A stretch of DNA of 64,000 nucleotides from Ilyonectria destructans (lineage: Eukaryota; Ascomycota; Sordariomycetes; Hypocreales; Nectriaceae): NCBI GenBank assembly GCA_020740775.1, contig JAHEWK010000010.1:1922001-1986000 (forward strand), given 5' to 3'. Below, in pieces: positions 31,144 to 43,567 of this stretch (position 1 is its first letter; each line of letters starts with the position of its first letter). Both the position numbers and the translations under genes were made by a program. The notes beneath the pieces are model-generated. The model did no database searches and was not told the DNA's origin. It saw nothing but the letters and a program-made list of their open reading frames with translations.

Positions 31144-32865
31144 TTATCTGCTATAACCTGCCGGATAATAACTTTGTTGGCTTTCCATCTCATGTGAATA
31201 CATTCGGGGTGAAGAGGGAAGTTCTGCATGTTCCGCGTAGGGGGATGGTGACCCAGACAATTCAAGAGGTGTATTTCTCGGGTATGTCGGCGGAGGAGAC
31301 GAGCCCCAGGATCCCGTGTTGCTGTGCCGGTGTTCCTGGGTCCACGCAACGGCGGCAGTTCCATTAACTTCATATGGATCAGCAGGGGTGTATTCATAGC
31401 CTGCTGGCAGAGTGTTGATTGGCACGACGGGCTTCGGGCTCTGAGTCTCCATTACGACAGGCTGAACTTGACCGTCGCTGTGTGGTCTAGATACTACAGG
31501 AGGTCCACCTGCAGTGCGATTGCGACGACGACACCACCAGACGGCAGCTAGAAGCAGGACAACGCCGACGACGCCCCCAACAGCCGCACCAACAATTGTT
31601 CCAGTTGATGGGCCGTCCAAGTTCGAGTCTGTCGATTCGCTCAATGCCGTAGCCCCAGGATCCGAGGCCGAGGATTCAACGTGCTTGGTCTCCGTTTCGG
31701 TTATCGTAACCATTTCCTCGGCCTTGGCATAGTGCGTTTGGGTGACCTCGTCAATCTCCACTGATGTAGTCCACTCCGTGTGCCACTCAGTCTCAGTTGT
31801 TGTATCCGTGACCGTAGTAGTTGCCGACTCGGTCACCCAGTCCGTCTCCGTAACGGTATCGCGTCGATGAACCTCAATTCCGCGGCGAAGCAGTGCTTCG
31901 GCGAGGGAATTGAGGCTTGGGGCTGGCCTAACGTAGAATATTTGCGCCGGAGCCATTGTGCATTTCGCGGTCTGGCTCGTATACGAAGCTTCGAGCCATT
32001 GCGTCTTCCGGGGGTACGCGAACACAAATCGCTTGGATAGCTCGGTTGCAGAGTCCGCAGAGTCCGTGATGGTCTTTGTCGTGGTAATGGTTGTCGTTCC
32101 CGTGTTCACGTCGGACACCGTGACATGGATTGTTGAGTCTGAAGTGCTCGTGGTCTCTTCGGTCGTCGTTGCGTCTTCGGAGACCGTCTCCCAATTAGTT
32201 TCGGTTTCCCATGCGGTCGTAGTTGATGTTTCTGTGACCCTGGGAGATATGAGTCTCTTGTTAGCAATGGTAGTCGAAACTTGGTTGCATTAGGAGGAAG
32301 GGAAACAAGAATACTGACGTTTGATCTTTACATATTAGATTGGTGTTGTCACATGCCTGGTCAGGATTGCAGCACTGCCAATACGTAGTTAACAGGAGCC
32401 CTTGCTCAAGTAAACAAACTCCGCGTGAACCTTGGTTCAAGATGGGCATACAAAACTTTGGGCACCGCTTGGTAGACAGCAAGTTGTCCCTGTATTACAA
32501 CACGCTCCGCTACCATCGGCGCAGCATGCCGAATCCGATGGACAGCACCATCCGTTGTCCACTGAGCCACAGCATCGATAACCAGCATTACAAGTGCCGC
32601 CACCGGTCCATGAGCAACCTTCTTGTCGTCGGACGATCTCCACGTGGAATATGGCTGCCTGGGAAGCCAACGGAGGATGTCTTGGGCTGTTCTCGTGGGC
32701 AATTGAGGCCCAGTGCTGGATGAATACCTTAACTTCATCTTGGTCTGTCGTGTTGAGCTCTCGCGCACTCCGTTCGAGATTTCGATGCTCGGCCCAGCTT
32801 GACGAACCCATAGTGCAACGGGTCAATAGGGCAAAGAGGACAGCGAAACAATTGACACAAGCCAT
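31144..32865 (-). CDS. Mucin-like single-pass surface protein with granulin-like Cys-rich head
   Basis: Exons complement(join(31144..32239,32319..32374,32452..32865)); introns GTATGC...TTGGCAG and GTCAGT...TCCCAG, phases 0 and 2; 521 aa. After a signal peptide (MACVNCFAVLFALLTRC) comes a Cys-dense block of about 75 residues (CNAGYRCCGSVDNGWCCP, CCADGSGACCNTGTTCCLP, CCNPDQACDNTNLIC) with repeated CC pairs like granulin or fungal CC-rich surface domains. The block spans both introns. Then follow a Thr/Ser-rich stretch, one transmembrane helix (GTIVGAAVGGVVGVVLLLAA) with a WWCRRRNR stop-transfer, and a Pro/Tyr-rich cytosolic tail. The layout matches cell-wall stress sensors (WSC/Mid2-like) in form, with a different head. 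Role inferred: wall or environment sensing. Confidence 0.86.
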
Positions 32866-35181
32866 ATCGAGTAATGAATAGGAGATTAAGCACCAGTTTA
32901 GTCTTAGAGATTAAAAGCATAAGATTAAGAGGACCTTGGTGGCGTTCGGATCCCTACTTCCCCTCTCTGTCCTCCCTGTAAATTTCCCACTCTCTCAAAT
33001 GTGACATCCACCCCGTGCATGAGGCTGAAAACGGCTGGGTTGTAATAAGTTAGACAATTGATTAATATGGTCTGGCAGGGATAGTATTGGTTGCTAGTTA
33101 TGCGCACACACGTACCAAACTGCGAAGAATCCTACCAACTCCGAGACTGCCTCTGATCGGCACCATGAGCGACAACAACTGGGATTTTTGTTGCAGGTGA
33201 CCGACGTACGGTATGGTATGCCTTATCGCGAAATTTTGTCCAGTCGTCACCCTCCTCTTCATTCCTTTGCCGCGGCCCCCACTCTATTCTCGGATACGAT
33301 CAACGTTGCGTCTCTAATGTGAATTTCCACAGCCTGGTTCAAGTGTTCCCCTCTTCCTTGAATGTCTTCAGCTCTCAGCCTCGACTGCGGCTGTGACTGG
33401 AAAGACTTTATCTGCCGAAGGTAAAAAACAAGGATCATACCCCATGGATCGAGTGTTTGGGTCAAAAAGCCCGAGGGATTGCGACTGCTACAGAAAACCG
33501 CAGTCTCCGGTTGTGCTCTGACTTCCTTCCGAACTTGCCGCCGAGCTAGAGTGAGGCCATTTAAATACATCAAGCGCCTCCTGCAGGCTTCGTAGGCTGG
33601 CGTCTCCAAGCCATACGCCCTAACCTACTGCAAGCGCCACAAATGCAACATGACCCAACTGTTATCTTGTCACCTCCCCGCTTCACAGGTCACATGGGGA
33701 TTACAAATCTATCCAGGGATGTGCTCGGATGGAGTTGGAAGAGGCCCCAACTTGAGTTTCGTCGTGGTAGCTGAGGCCATTGATTTCAATTAGGAGTGCC
33801 TCCGATCCAGGGTGGCTTGTTGCAAAACTAAGTCGCGAAAGATTTCTGGTAGGGAGCTCTGAGGTGACGACTCCGTTAGCCAAGCATCTCAGTAGATAAA
33901 ACTCGCCGTCTCAATCGAATAACTAATTTGCACTGCCAGTCTGTTGAGAGTATACAAGGCACTGCTAGGGGAAAATGGCAACTTTGCCAACACAAGTCTG
34001 TCTTGGTCTCATTGTCGTCAACGTAGTCTATGTTCAGCGGCTCATCCTTACTTGTGGAAATCTTGTACATGGCCAAAATGCTAATCGAAGCCGAATACAA
34101 AAGTTGCCAAGCGATGAATTAGTCTGAGAAATCTCAGGATTCAGTATCGAAGCTAAGATGAGGCAGACCGGCAGACGTGGCCTTGGTGTGAAGGTCAAGC
34201 GAGGTGGGATATCACTCTGGGTCGGATTTCTCAGCATTGCCGCCGAAGCAATCGATATCTGAGAATAATGAGTCTCCATCTGCCCAGTCACCAAGATTCG
34301 AGCAAGGTAAAGATACCGAGGTTACCCTCTTGCACGCTGATAAGGATTATCGTTTTTAGAAGAATATGGCGCTCTTCCAGTTGCCTTCTGTCACTCTCTT
34401 TCAAGAAACTCATAGCACAGACAGTATGACCATTTCCCGCTTTGTTGATGCTTACATTGATGTAGGGCATCTTATCCTCCACGTAACAGCCAGCCCACGC
34501 GTCCTGTATATTAAGAATAATACCGCTTGATATCCCACCATGTACAACCCTACTAGATATGATCTTCCATCGTGATCGGGAACTGACTACAGACATAAAG
34601 TACCAAATATTGTCTCAAAATTGTTAAAGACTGATAAGCTATCATAGTCTGGCTGGACGGAAGGTTTTCGGTCACTGGACTGACGCGAGAGTCACCCGAG
34701 GCTACCCTACCAGTAGGTGTGGGGCATCTAAAGACTAACTACTCAAAAGAAGTTTTGCTTGCCAACTTCAAAGGCCAAGATACCGCCATCAGCAGCGTTT
34801 ATAGCATCATCCCAAAGATGCCTTAGCCACTCATTAAGTTATTGGTCAGCCAAATCCAGCAGCACTCGGGTTTAATAGTAAGCACAGACCTCTTTGGAAT
34901 GAATGGGGTCCTAGGTAACAAAGAAGATGCCTTTGTCGTGTGCTTAAAGCAACCAAATCGAGATTAATTTTAGACACGAAGCCACAAACTCCCCGAAATG
35001 CCACACATATTCACAAACTTCACTTGACAGCGGTAGGATATAAATTTGAACTGTATCGAGCATATGGGCCCGTATCGCTTGATTAAGATCAGACTACAGT
35101 AGATCAAACAAATGCATAGTTCACATGAGCCCTATTCTGGCAACGCATCTCCACATTCCTTCATGAACAGAAATTGGTCGC
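32866..35181. other. Intergenic or decayed region, no gene recognised
   Basis: About 2.3 kb. Minus-strand ORFs at 33876-34100, 34034-34294 and 34288-34596 lie close together and could be pieces of one decayed or multi-intron gene. I could not find splice signals that join them, nor any known motif. Confidence 0.4.
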
Positions 35182-36275
35182 TTAGGCCTCAACCTTGACA
35201 CCAAGTTTTCCGCATACAGTTTGGATAGCAGCCTCATCCCATTCCGGGGCCTCCTCTGGTAGGATAAAACTGGTATATGAGGATCCAGCGGTCTGGATCA
35301 GCTCCTCGATACCGCGGCCATTTGTGAAGGAGATGACTCTCACATATCGACTGGCAAATTCTAGAGTAAATGACTGTCCAGCGGACAACACCACGGTCTG
35401 TCCCTCTCGGACAGTGTTCCAGCCCTCCTCTCCCTTAGTCTTGACCTTCAATAGGCCTTCCATAACACAGAAGCAGTGGTCAACCGTGGGGAAGTTGAGC
35501 CACTTGGACAGAGGGGATTTGGTATAAACATTTGACGACTCGATGCTTGAGATGGCGAATTTTTCGCTGCATTGAGAGGCGTTGATAAATGGGCGCGACA
35601 TTACACCGCCGAGGAGCCACCTAGGTCCGGTGTTGGCACGGAGGAAATAAGGCTCCAGAGGTCCGGGCAGTGTGTTTTCAGAGTCGAGCCACTCGCCAAC
35701 CTCTGGGGGTTGGTAGTCTCGCTTGAAATGGACGTCGAAGCGGTCCTTGGCCGCCATAACCTTAGGAATCAAAAGAGCTTTCAGATCACGATCATCATTC
35801 TCTGGTACAATGACGCCCGAGTACGTCTCGGCGACATATCTGAAAAAGTCAATCCAGTCGCCAGGCGCAACGAGACCAAGAGTCTCGGTGTGGGGGCCCA
35901 GGAGCTCAGGGTTGTGGATAATTTTCTACCATGGTCAGCCAGTTTCTGGGTTTTTTATAGAGCAGAACTCACTGGGGGGACATATGCGAAATCGCCGGGA
36001 CCCAAAATGCGGCACTTGTCACCGTTCCATAGCTTCAGGAAGCCTTTGGTGACGAGGAAGACGTCGTGGGCTTCGTCATGCCAGTGGAAGCCAGGGGCGT
36101 CAGATAGGACAGCGCCGCTCGAGAAGACGGCGATGCCGCCATTAGTCTGCTTAGATGATGCTAGGATTCGGAAGGCGCCCTTGCTTCCGGGGATTGTGAG
36201 GCGCTCGCCCTCGAGCTGGTCGATAATGTAGTTTACCCGCGCATCGGGGGGTGTCTTTTGAACGGGAATGCTCAT
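35182..36275 (-). CDS. Bicupin dioxygenase, quercetin 2,3-dioxygenase-like
   Basis: Exons complement(join(35182..35925,35973..36275)); a 47-nt intron (GTGAGT...GGTAG, GCTGAC branch), phase 0; 348 aa. Two cupin barrels are visible. The first holds GFHWHDEAHDVFLVTKG, with the His-x-His metal pair and acidic and His residues after it, then LGPGDFAYVPP and the IIHNPE strand. The second barrel (about residues 240-320) has VDHCFCVMEGLLKVK and VREGQTVVLSAGQSFTLE, with a poorer metal site. No signal peptide is seen, so it acts in the cell. This fold includes quercetinases, which open flavonols with O2 and release CO from a depside, and other bicupin oxygenases; the substrate is not proven. It shares a 432-bp divergent promoter with an alpha/beta hydrolase gene. 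Confidence 0.85.
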
Positions 36276-36707
36276 GATGAAGATGTTGGTTATGTCGAAC
36301 TGAGGTTAAGGGTTGATAATGAGATGACTCAGGTGATAGCCGAGACGAGAGATATTTCGTTGATTTTATGGTATGTCGTGAAAGGGAAGGACATGTTGGA
36401 CGCTAGCTAGTCGATATAAGTACTAGATGTCTCGGCTATACTTTGCGAACGTGGAACAATGGATGACACGCTCGGCAAGTGGGGTGAAGCCAAATCCAGG
36501 CCAAGAGGCCATGAGAGCGGATATCCCGACGCAATTGCCGCTGTGGGTTCGGATCTTCCGCCCCACAAAGCCAACAAATGCAACAAAAGTTCCCCCACAG
36601 TCAATGCGGTGCGGAGGCGGGAGCTGGGATTGCGAACACGGCAGTCCAGCGTGTTGTTCAAATCCATACTCCGTTTGTATCTCCAGCTGCAAAAATCGCA
36701 CGGCACC
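36276..36707. promoter_or_regulatory. Bidirectional promoter of the bicupin and hydrolase genes
   Basis: 432 bp separate the two divergent start codons. The arrangement suggests joint control by one factor, possibly the Zn2Cys6 protein encoded downstream. No clear operator was singled out; overlapping ORFs here are not coding. Confidence 0.45.
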
Positions 36708-37795
36708 ATGGCAAACCTCGACTCGTTCCGCGGCGTCTACAAGGTCGTCGACAAGCAAGACATTGATGTCGATATTTACCTTCCCCAGGAGGAGAGACAT
36801 GGAAGCAGCTCGCAATACCCCGTTAGTAGGTAGACGCTTCTGAACGCTCTAGAGTGAATGCAACTAACAATTTTTGGTCTAGTTATTGACATCCATGGCG
36901 GAGCTTTCATGCTGGGATCCTCCAAGATGGTCAATATGGACCAGATTGATGACTGTCTGACCCGAAAATGGATCGTCCTTGTTCCCAACCATCGCTTGTG
37001 CCCGCAGGTCAATCTTCTCGAAGGGCCAATACAGGATTGTCGCGACCTTCTAGCTTGGGTGTATGACGGCGGGTTGAAGGCAGCCATCACTTCTCACACA
37101 GATATTCCCTACGCCCTGGATTTGGATCATGTGTTTGCGGTTGGCACGTCGTCAGGCGGCACATTAGCACTAAGCTTGGTGAGTTTACTACAGAATTTCC
37201 ACCGTGCGGATGTTCAATGAGAACATGAATTGACTGAATGGTCTAGGGCTTTGGCGTCTCTCGCCCAGTGGCAGGCATTTTCGACATGTACGGGCCATGC
37301 AACTTTGCGGACGCTTTCTGGAAAACAACATTGACAGAAATTAAATCTAAGCTGCCCACCGATCTGTCAGAAGACTTCCTCAACCAAGTTTTCAGTGAAG
37401 ACCCGATACCCATTGAGGGAGGCGTGTCGCTGGAGGGTCAGCGGGTGGGAGGCCCCAACTTCAGCGATCCGCGCCAAGCGTTTGCCTTTACGCAAATTGC
37501 CAACGGCAAAGTGATGGATGCTATCTTCCCGTCGGGAGATTGGGATAAGGTCGACCCGATCAGGAACATCTCCAGCAGCTTCCCGCCGACATTTATTGTT
37601 CATGGCGATGAGGATAAAATGGTACCGCAGTCTCTCAGCAAGGGGTTGCTCTCGGTACTGTCTGAAAATGGCATCAAGTGCGGAATGAGGGGCATCCCTG
37701 ATGAAGGGCATACATTTGCGGCCAAAATGAAAGTTGGATCACAAACGTGGAACCTCCAGAGGGAAGGGTTCGACTTTTTAGAGAGCCTGATTTAA
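36708..37795 (+). CDS. Alpha/beta-hydrolase fold-3 esterase
   Basis: Exons join(36708..36825,36883..37178,37247..37795); introns GTAGGT...GTCTAG and GTGAGT...GTCTAG, phases 1 and 0; 320 aa. The oxyanion-hole motif IDIHGGAF is formed across the first splice. The nucleophile elbow is GTSSGG (near residue 127). The acid is probably the Asp of VHGDEDKMV and the base the His of DEGHTF. This is the hormone-sensitive-lipase-like (HGGxx) carboxylesterase layout without a secretion signal. The divergent neighbour is a quercetinase-like bicupin whose known reaction product is an ester (depside), so hydrolysis of that ester is an attractive but untested role. Other small esters are possible. Confidence 0.9.
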
Positions 37796-38967
37796 TTAAC
37801 GACCAAGCCATACGAGTCAACTTACCCTAGACACTCGATAAAGAAAATGCCATCGCCTCCTACCACACGATCTGTATCGCATGTACTACTCAATGTAGAG
37901 GGATAGGTTCCAGATGAAAACAATCATACTCTAAGGCGAGGGAAATTGTCACAGCATGCTGAATTGGGTAAGAAATTATCCACGTGGCTGCGGGTAATGA
38001 AGCTCGGAGTTGAAATCGCCGAGGTGACACACAGATGCATGGGTGACGGCGCCTCATCTTTAGCTTCATAACCGGAAGGGCCGAATTCCGGCTTCCCCCG
38101 CTCGGGACCGAGTCAGTCTGCAAGAAACCGTCGCCTAACTGACTCAATTGGTGTCTCCATGGGCAAGAAAGTCCACATGTCGGACGCCTCGCAGCGTGCC
38201 ATACACACCCCGCGTCTTCCCCAGCTTCAACGCCACGGACGAGATTTCTTGTGAGCAGAGTCTGGAAGCTCTAATTGGTGACTTGTGTCCAAAGTGCGCT
38301 TAGTCACGGGCTCGTTCTCGCATCGAGCCTCCGGAAAAGCCGGAATGTGGAGATGGTCCCGAGTCTTCCGAGCTATCCCAGGAGTTTGGCTACCCCGCAA
38401 ACACGACATGGCTTGTGATGGCGATTTGAGGGGGATAAAAGGGTCTGGACGAGGGATGCGTGGATGTTTGGAGACTGCCCCTGTATGAAACATGTCTCCA
38501 GCCGAGAGACTGGGAGGTGAGGATATGGTCATCGGGTGTGGGATCGTGAGAACCTCAAGACGCTAAATGGGGCGCTGCGGAGGATTGATTGTCGTAGAAC
38601 TGACATGGCGAACGACCTGAATAGTCTCTCGAAGCGGGCAATCCTCACTGTGAAGCTTCTATATTGATGCCAGAGCTGAGTTCCCTTCCAAGCATACTCA
38701 TCCCCAATCCCACACACCACATGCCAGATCCTGTCCATTCCACGCCTCTGTGACTCGCCACACAGCATGTTCGTTCTCACTAAAACCCCCGCAGTATCCA
38801 CCGAGGACAACGTTAAGACCGCATTTCCCCGCATTGAATAGCGCCGGTGTGACCGTCTCGCACCCGTTGATAAATCCCTTCCCATTCCTCGCGCCCGCAG
38901 GCCAATTGGCAAATCCCAACGTCTGGCGCATCTTCCTGCACCTCTGCATCCCCGAGGAAACGGAACC
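37796..38967. other. Intergenic, promoter side of the nine-exon regulator
   Basis: About 1.2 kb. Several minus-strand ORFs (38529-39121) are antisense shadows over the promoter and first exon of the regulator. No independent gene was recognised. Confidence 0.45.
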
Positions 38968-41570
38968 ATGGATCGTCCCGGCGAGATACAGAAGCCTCGG
39001 GCGAAAACACGCCGCCCTCGCGCCGTCCTCGCGTGTGAGCTCTGTCGGATAAAGAAGAACAAATGCGACGAAGCCCACCCGTGCAGCTATTGCCGACGTA
39101 ACATGGCCTCCCCGTAACCATCGAGCCCGCGTAGGCTAATTTATCTAGAACGCAACGTTGAGTGCACGTACCGAGGATCCAATGGCTCCATCCTCAAGCG
39201 AAGATTCACTCCAGAGTAAGCATATTGGCGACCGTCATTGCCTCTCTTTAGCCTGCTTACCTCTTTACGACAGATATGTACGCCAACTCGAAGAACAGGT
39301 CAAGACGCTGCAGTCTTCGTCGGACACGCCCAGTGTGATGCCAGCTCCCACACCCAGAACCGTCTTGACTCCCGGCGCCTTTTCCGATCCATCATCGCCA
39401 AACGCTCCCCCGAGCGTCGACGCATCCCTACAGGGTTCCGTCGGCCAGAGCAGAGACTGGGGCTATCAGGTGCCGTCGCCCAGCTGCAGCTCGAAGCAGA
39501 GCGCCCAGGAGTTTTCCGCCGTCAATATGCACACCCGAAGCGTCGAGTTCTACGGCAGCTCGTCGTCCGTCGCGCTGCTCTCGCGAGTCCAGAGGAACGA
39601 GGATCGCGACGTGTTTCTACCTGCGAAGGAGCAAGAGAGCGGGTCAATCGTTTCCAATCTTCACAATCCGCGATTCTCACCTGGCATGATGGACGGCATT
39701 CAGCAATCCATCAATTCCGACCCTGCGCCGTCGACTCCCGGCGTCTCGATCCATTACCACAAATGCAGCGTCTTTATCCACGCCTTTTTCTCCTCAAATC
39801 ATTACATCCACCCCATCTTAGACAAGCACCGATTTCTCAAAAAGTGCGAACAGCTCTGGTCGGAGACGGATGCGTCACAAAATAGCAGCTTCATCGCGCT
39901 GTACTATAGCATTCTATCACTCGGTGCCCTCATCAGTGTCCGGGAAGAAGAACCAATTGACGGCATATCTAATCGGCAATGGAGTCGCAAGTTCTTCGAC
40001 GAGTCACTGAGTCATTGCTATCGCCTCGGCATGGTTACTGATTTAGAAATGGTCCAGTGCTATTTCTTTCTCGTAAGTCGCGATCTTTCCTCCCACCATA
40101 GGATACCTACTTACGTCCATTAATAGGCTAAGATTTGTCAAAACGAGTTAAATCCACACTGTAAGTCTCTTACCGCTCAACAATCTCAATGTTGCGTTGC
40201 TAAAAAAGGCAGGGGCATACATGTATGTCGGACAGGCCGTGAGGACAGCACTGGCTATAGGAATCAACCGAGAGCCTCCAGCTCATTTGCAACGAGATGT
40301 CGAATCACTCAAGGCCGAGTCACGAACGTGGTGGTGAGTGCTCTATTCATATGCGAAACCAAGTACATTCTGACTTTTGTGTTTAACAGGGGACTCTATT
40401 CGCTCGAAATGTACACACCCACCCCTCCCACGAAGGAAGACAAGACTGACCATTGCAGGGAAATGTCTTTTGCCATGGGGAGACCTGATACACTGGGCTC
40501 AGACCTTTATCACAACCGCCGCCTCCCTGTCACGTATGAGACTCAAGACTCATCCACGCCTCCACAACAACAGGAACTCATGGAACCGCCACATTGCGCC
40601 ATCATCAAATACATGGTAGATTTCTCGCGAATAACTAGGGCTCTTTGCCTCGGTATTTATCTGTCCGACCTTTCACTGCCAGAGCTATTGGCACGGGCCA
40701 ACCAACTCGAGCAAGACCTCAATCGATGGGTGGACAGCGTTCCTGAAGCCATTCGTCCATCTCGAACCTTTTCCCGCAAGACGTCATTGAAGAGCGTTAA
40801 AGATGCACAGTACGCCAAAAGGCAACGGCTCGTACTGACAATACGTAAGACAAACCTGTCCAAGTACGTGAATGAATACTGAGTAACGTAGGATACCATA
40901 ACCTGAGGATTCTGATGTTTGGATCCCTCCTGATTAACTCATCACCCGGGGAACGTGCATCTGTGTCTGCGTCCGAGGGCATTCAAAAGTGCCTAGACTC
41001 TGCAAAGCAGACCATCGACATCATCTACCATATATATCAACATCACGATTTCTTCCGTACCTGGTATGTCTACTATCCCTGGAAACTCAAAAAACTCGCT
41101 ATTTCCATAGCGCCCCTGATCTTGAACCCCATTAACGTAGTTTCAGGTTTTACAATATTACCTACATATCGTTCGCCACGTCCATCATCCTAGTGTACCT
41201 CGGCCAGGGCGCGTCTGACAGCGAAGTACAATCTCTATCTGGTTTTATAGAGATGGCCATCGAAATTCTCGACACAATGGATGAGTGCGTCGTTGCCACC
41301 AAGGCCGCGGCGATTATCCAACATGCATTGGCGCAAGCTCAAAATAAATCTGCGTCCCGCATCAACGACGGTGCGAGGCGTGATGGGGCGCTTCCATTCA
41401 ATCACCAGTGGGGGCCTTTAACGCTAATTGACGAGGTGTTCGACGCGAATTTGATGTTTGAGACAGGAGTGTGGGACGATCCCGAGGCTTTGCTACGATT
41501 TTTGGGAGACCCAGGGGCCGGAGACCACATTGACGATGGAAGTGGAGAACACCAATTAGTTGGGCAATGA
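38968..41570 (+). CDS. Zn2Cys6 transcription factor, fungal_trans domain
   Basis: Nine exons: join(38968..39097,39149..39215,39274..40072,40127..40160,40213..40333,40390..40410,40459..40844,40892..41063,41147..41570), 717 aa. All eight introns are 47-83 nt and phase-consistent; one exon is only 21 nt. The zinc cluster ACELCRIKKNKCDEAHPC then SYCRQRNVEC is split by the first intron. A coiled linker (YVRQLEEQVKTLQS) follows for dimerisation. The MHR contains YMYVGQAVRTALAIGINRE and RTWWGLYSLEMEMSFAMGRP, the diagnostic fungal_trans block, rebuilt exactly across three introns. It binds paired CGG-type sites as a nuclear regulator. Lying downstream of the bicupin/hydrolase pair on the strand of the hydrolase, it is the natural candidate for their regulator. 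Confidence 0.93.
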
Positions 41571-41679
41571 CCAATGCGGAACATGATGGTCATGAATGGC
41601 CAATTTAAATGTAATGAGTAAGAACCAAGTGTACTTGACTGACAAGAGATACCCGTACCGAGAAGTTGCGAGACCCGCT

Positions 41680-41965
41680 GACATCTCTGCACCCTTCAGA
41701 TCGCCAATGTTGCTTACGGTCTTCTCGGCCGCAAGAACCTCATCCCACAAGTCTGCCTGCACTCTAGCAAGCACGTCACCGGTGGGATACTTGGAACCCA
41801 GCGCATAGTTGTCCTTCAGATTAACCGTGACATTTCCGTACTCGAAGGTGGTGTAGCTGAGGCCGTAACGGAAAGGGTATCGAACAGAGACGCTCTGGTC
41901 GTCAAAGTACCGATAGTCGATAAAAATGCCCCGCTGAAGTCACAGTCGGCAGTGGCACAAACAGG
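41680..41965 (-). pseudogene. GH3 beta-glucosidase C-terminal fragment
   Basis: Seen on the minus strand: IFIDYRYFDDQSVSVRYPF then RYGLSYTTFEYGNV, followed by DVLAGV-like and VSNIGDLKGAEM segments. This is the C-terminal PA14/FnIII-side signature (GIFIDYRxFD...RYPFGYGLSYTTF) of fungal GH3 beta-glucosidases. The upstream reading DCDFS is shifted by one base in a GGGG run, and the sequence diverges after GAEM. No catalytic domain is present on either side, so only a short relic remains. Confidence 0.75.
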
Positions 41966-42099
41966 GGACGTGATTGGCTTTTCCACGGACATCACTGCTC
42001 GGTCCAGATATGCTCCGAGCCCGCTGCACTTGACCCGATTCCCGAACAAGTCCGAGGAGAAGCTCAAGCACACCCAAGCTCATTTTTCGTCAGACCTGA

Positions 42100-42836
42100 G
42101 TTCGTGCCCTTCTATGTTGAGCTAGTTCTGCTCGGGTTAGGGCCTCGACTATTATGTAGACAGAAAGGAGCTACTACGCCATTATGAGCCATAAAACGGG
42201 GTACCGTCCAAATAGTGAGATCAGATCAACGCGCCGAATTGGTGCCCAACTGACTAATTTCAAGTTGTCATCGCGATGCGTGCGGATTCCCTCAGTGGCC
42301 TTTGGTCCCAGCCGTTCTTCATTGCTCCGTCATACACCCGCACCTTTAGTACACAGTTTGGGTTTTCTATTGATGGCGATGGTGAAGATCAATGGGTTTC
42401 TTTCTATCACCACCGTAAGGGCCTGAGACGCTGCTAAGAAGCAATGATCCTGCCAATTTGGTGACAGATATTGATGACATGGGATTCGGCGATCAGCGTA
42501 AGCATTTCGTTGGAGTTTGTAGATACGGCGTTAACAACGTGGATAGCCATAGGCCAACCCGACCGCATTGGTGGCACCTGGCAACTTCGCCGCACCAGCG
42601 GCGTCATTGTTAATGATGATGCAGAGAAAACCTACAAACTCTACCAGAAGGACACCCAAAAGGCCACCATTCTCTCCACGACCGTTAAGCTCCCGTTGAT
42701 AAAGGGTAAGAACACGCTCAAGGTTGGTGGTTTGCATAATGGCACTGATTGTAGAGGTGCCGACCTGGATCGCATAGTCGTTTACCCCCCCGAGGAAAAA
42801 GATGTCCTTGTAGAGGATGCAAAAGATTTGTAGAAG
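42100..42836 (+). pseudogene. GH43-like / carbohydrate-binding-module C-terminal remnant
   Basis: Seen: a stretch near 42276-42430 reads ADSLSGLWSQPFFIAPSY and YSTQ/FSTQFGFSIDGDGEDQW, close in pattern to the SLSGPWSxPxxIAP segment of GH43 galactanase-type enzymes. After stops, 42471-42833 encodes SGVIVNDDAEKTYKLYQKD and LIKGKNTLKVGGLHNGTD with GADLDRIVVY, the strand pattern of a CBM35-like domain. Frames change at least once, and the catalytic core is missing. Family assignment is tentative. Confidence 0.4.
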
Positions 42837-42840
42837 GGAT

Positions 42841-43567
42841 CAAGATTCATTATTGTTGGTAGTAACGATAATAATGTCACAAAATGAACAATGCAAACCG
42901 GAGTCAATATTTAAACGTTAACATTTGAGTGACTCCAAACAACTTCTATAGGCCTAGATATAGGTAAAATAGCGTATACTAAATAAATAAATAAGACTCC
43001 AAACAACATCAGACGGGGATTTGTCGAAGTGTTCATGACTACGCACACACATGTTGAACTGGCCTGGCTTTGCCTTGAACGTTCAGCTTTTATGTGCTGC
43101 GCTTACTATTCCATCGGCCACCCCGGTAATCTGTAATGAGTCAGGAAGAGCTTTGTTGGTAGGGCCGGACGATGTCTTATACAACAAATGTTATGATCCA
43201 TGAGCATCTTTTCAATAGGGTTACTAATGCTAGTCAGAGCGCCCACAGTCTGATCAAGGCACAGGCTGAGCAGCTTCATGTTGAGTGGAATTAAGGACGA
43301 TTTGTGCTCTGACTTGGACAATGGAACACACTTTATCCATTTTGAGGCAATTGAAAGCAGGAATGAATAGTCAAACTACAAATTAACACCAATAGAGGTG
43401 CGGATGACTATCCATTTGTTCACTAAAACGTGTTCTTATCGACTTAAATAATTGATCCGAAAGGCTATCAGCAGCCCTGAATTGAGATCCCAGAGCACTG
43501 GGACTGTCTGTCCTCAAAGCACCACAAACCGCTACATCGACCTCTGGTATCTACAGCATAGACCTCT
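42841..43567. other. Intergenic, no gene recognised
   Basis: About 730 bp, AT-rich at 42900-43000, holding the 3' end of the permease gene. Nothing else was recognised. Confidence 0.45.

Noticed and set aside
38529..39121. Arg-rich minus-strand ORFs of 100-177 codons
   Set aside because: They overlap the promoter and zinc-cluster exon of the nine-exon regulator; no splice logic or recognisable motif.
40411..40458. Reading the 48-nt in-frame stretch of the regulator as coding
   Set aside because: It has GTACAC...TTGCAG ends with a CTGAC branch site, and removing it restores the conserved GLYSLEMEMSFAMGRP block.
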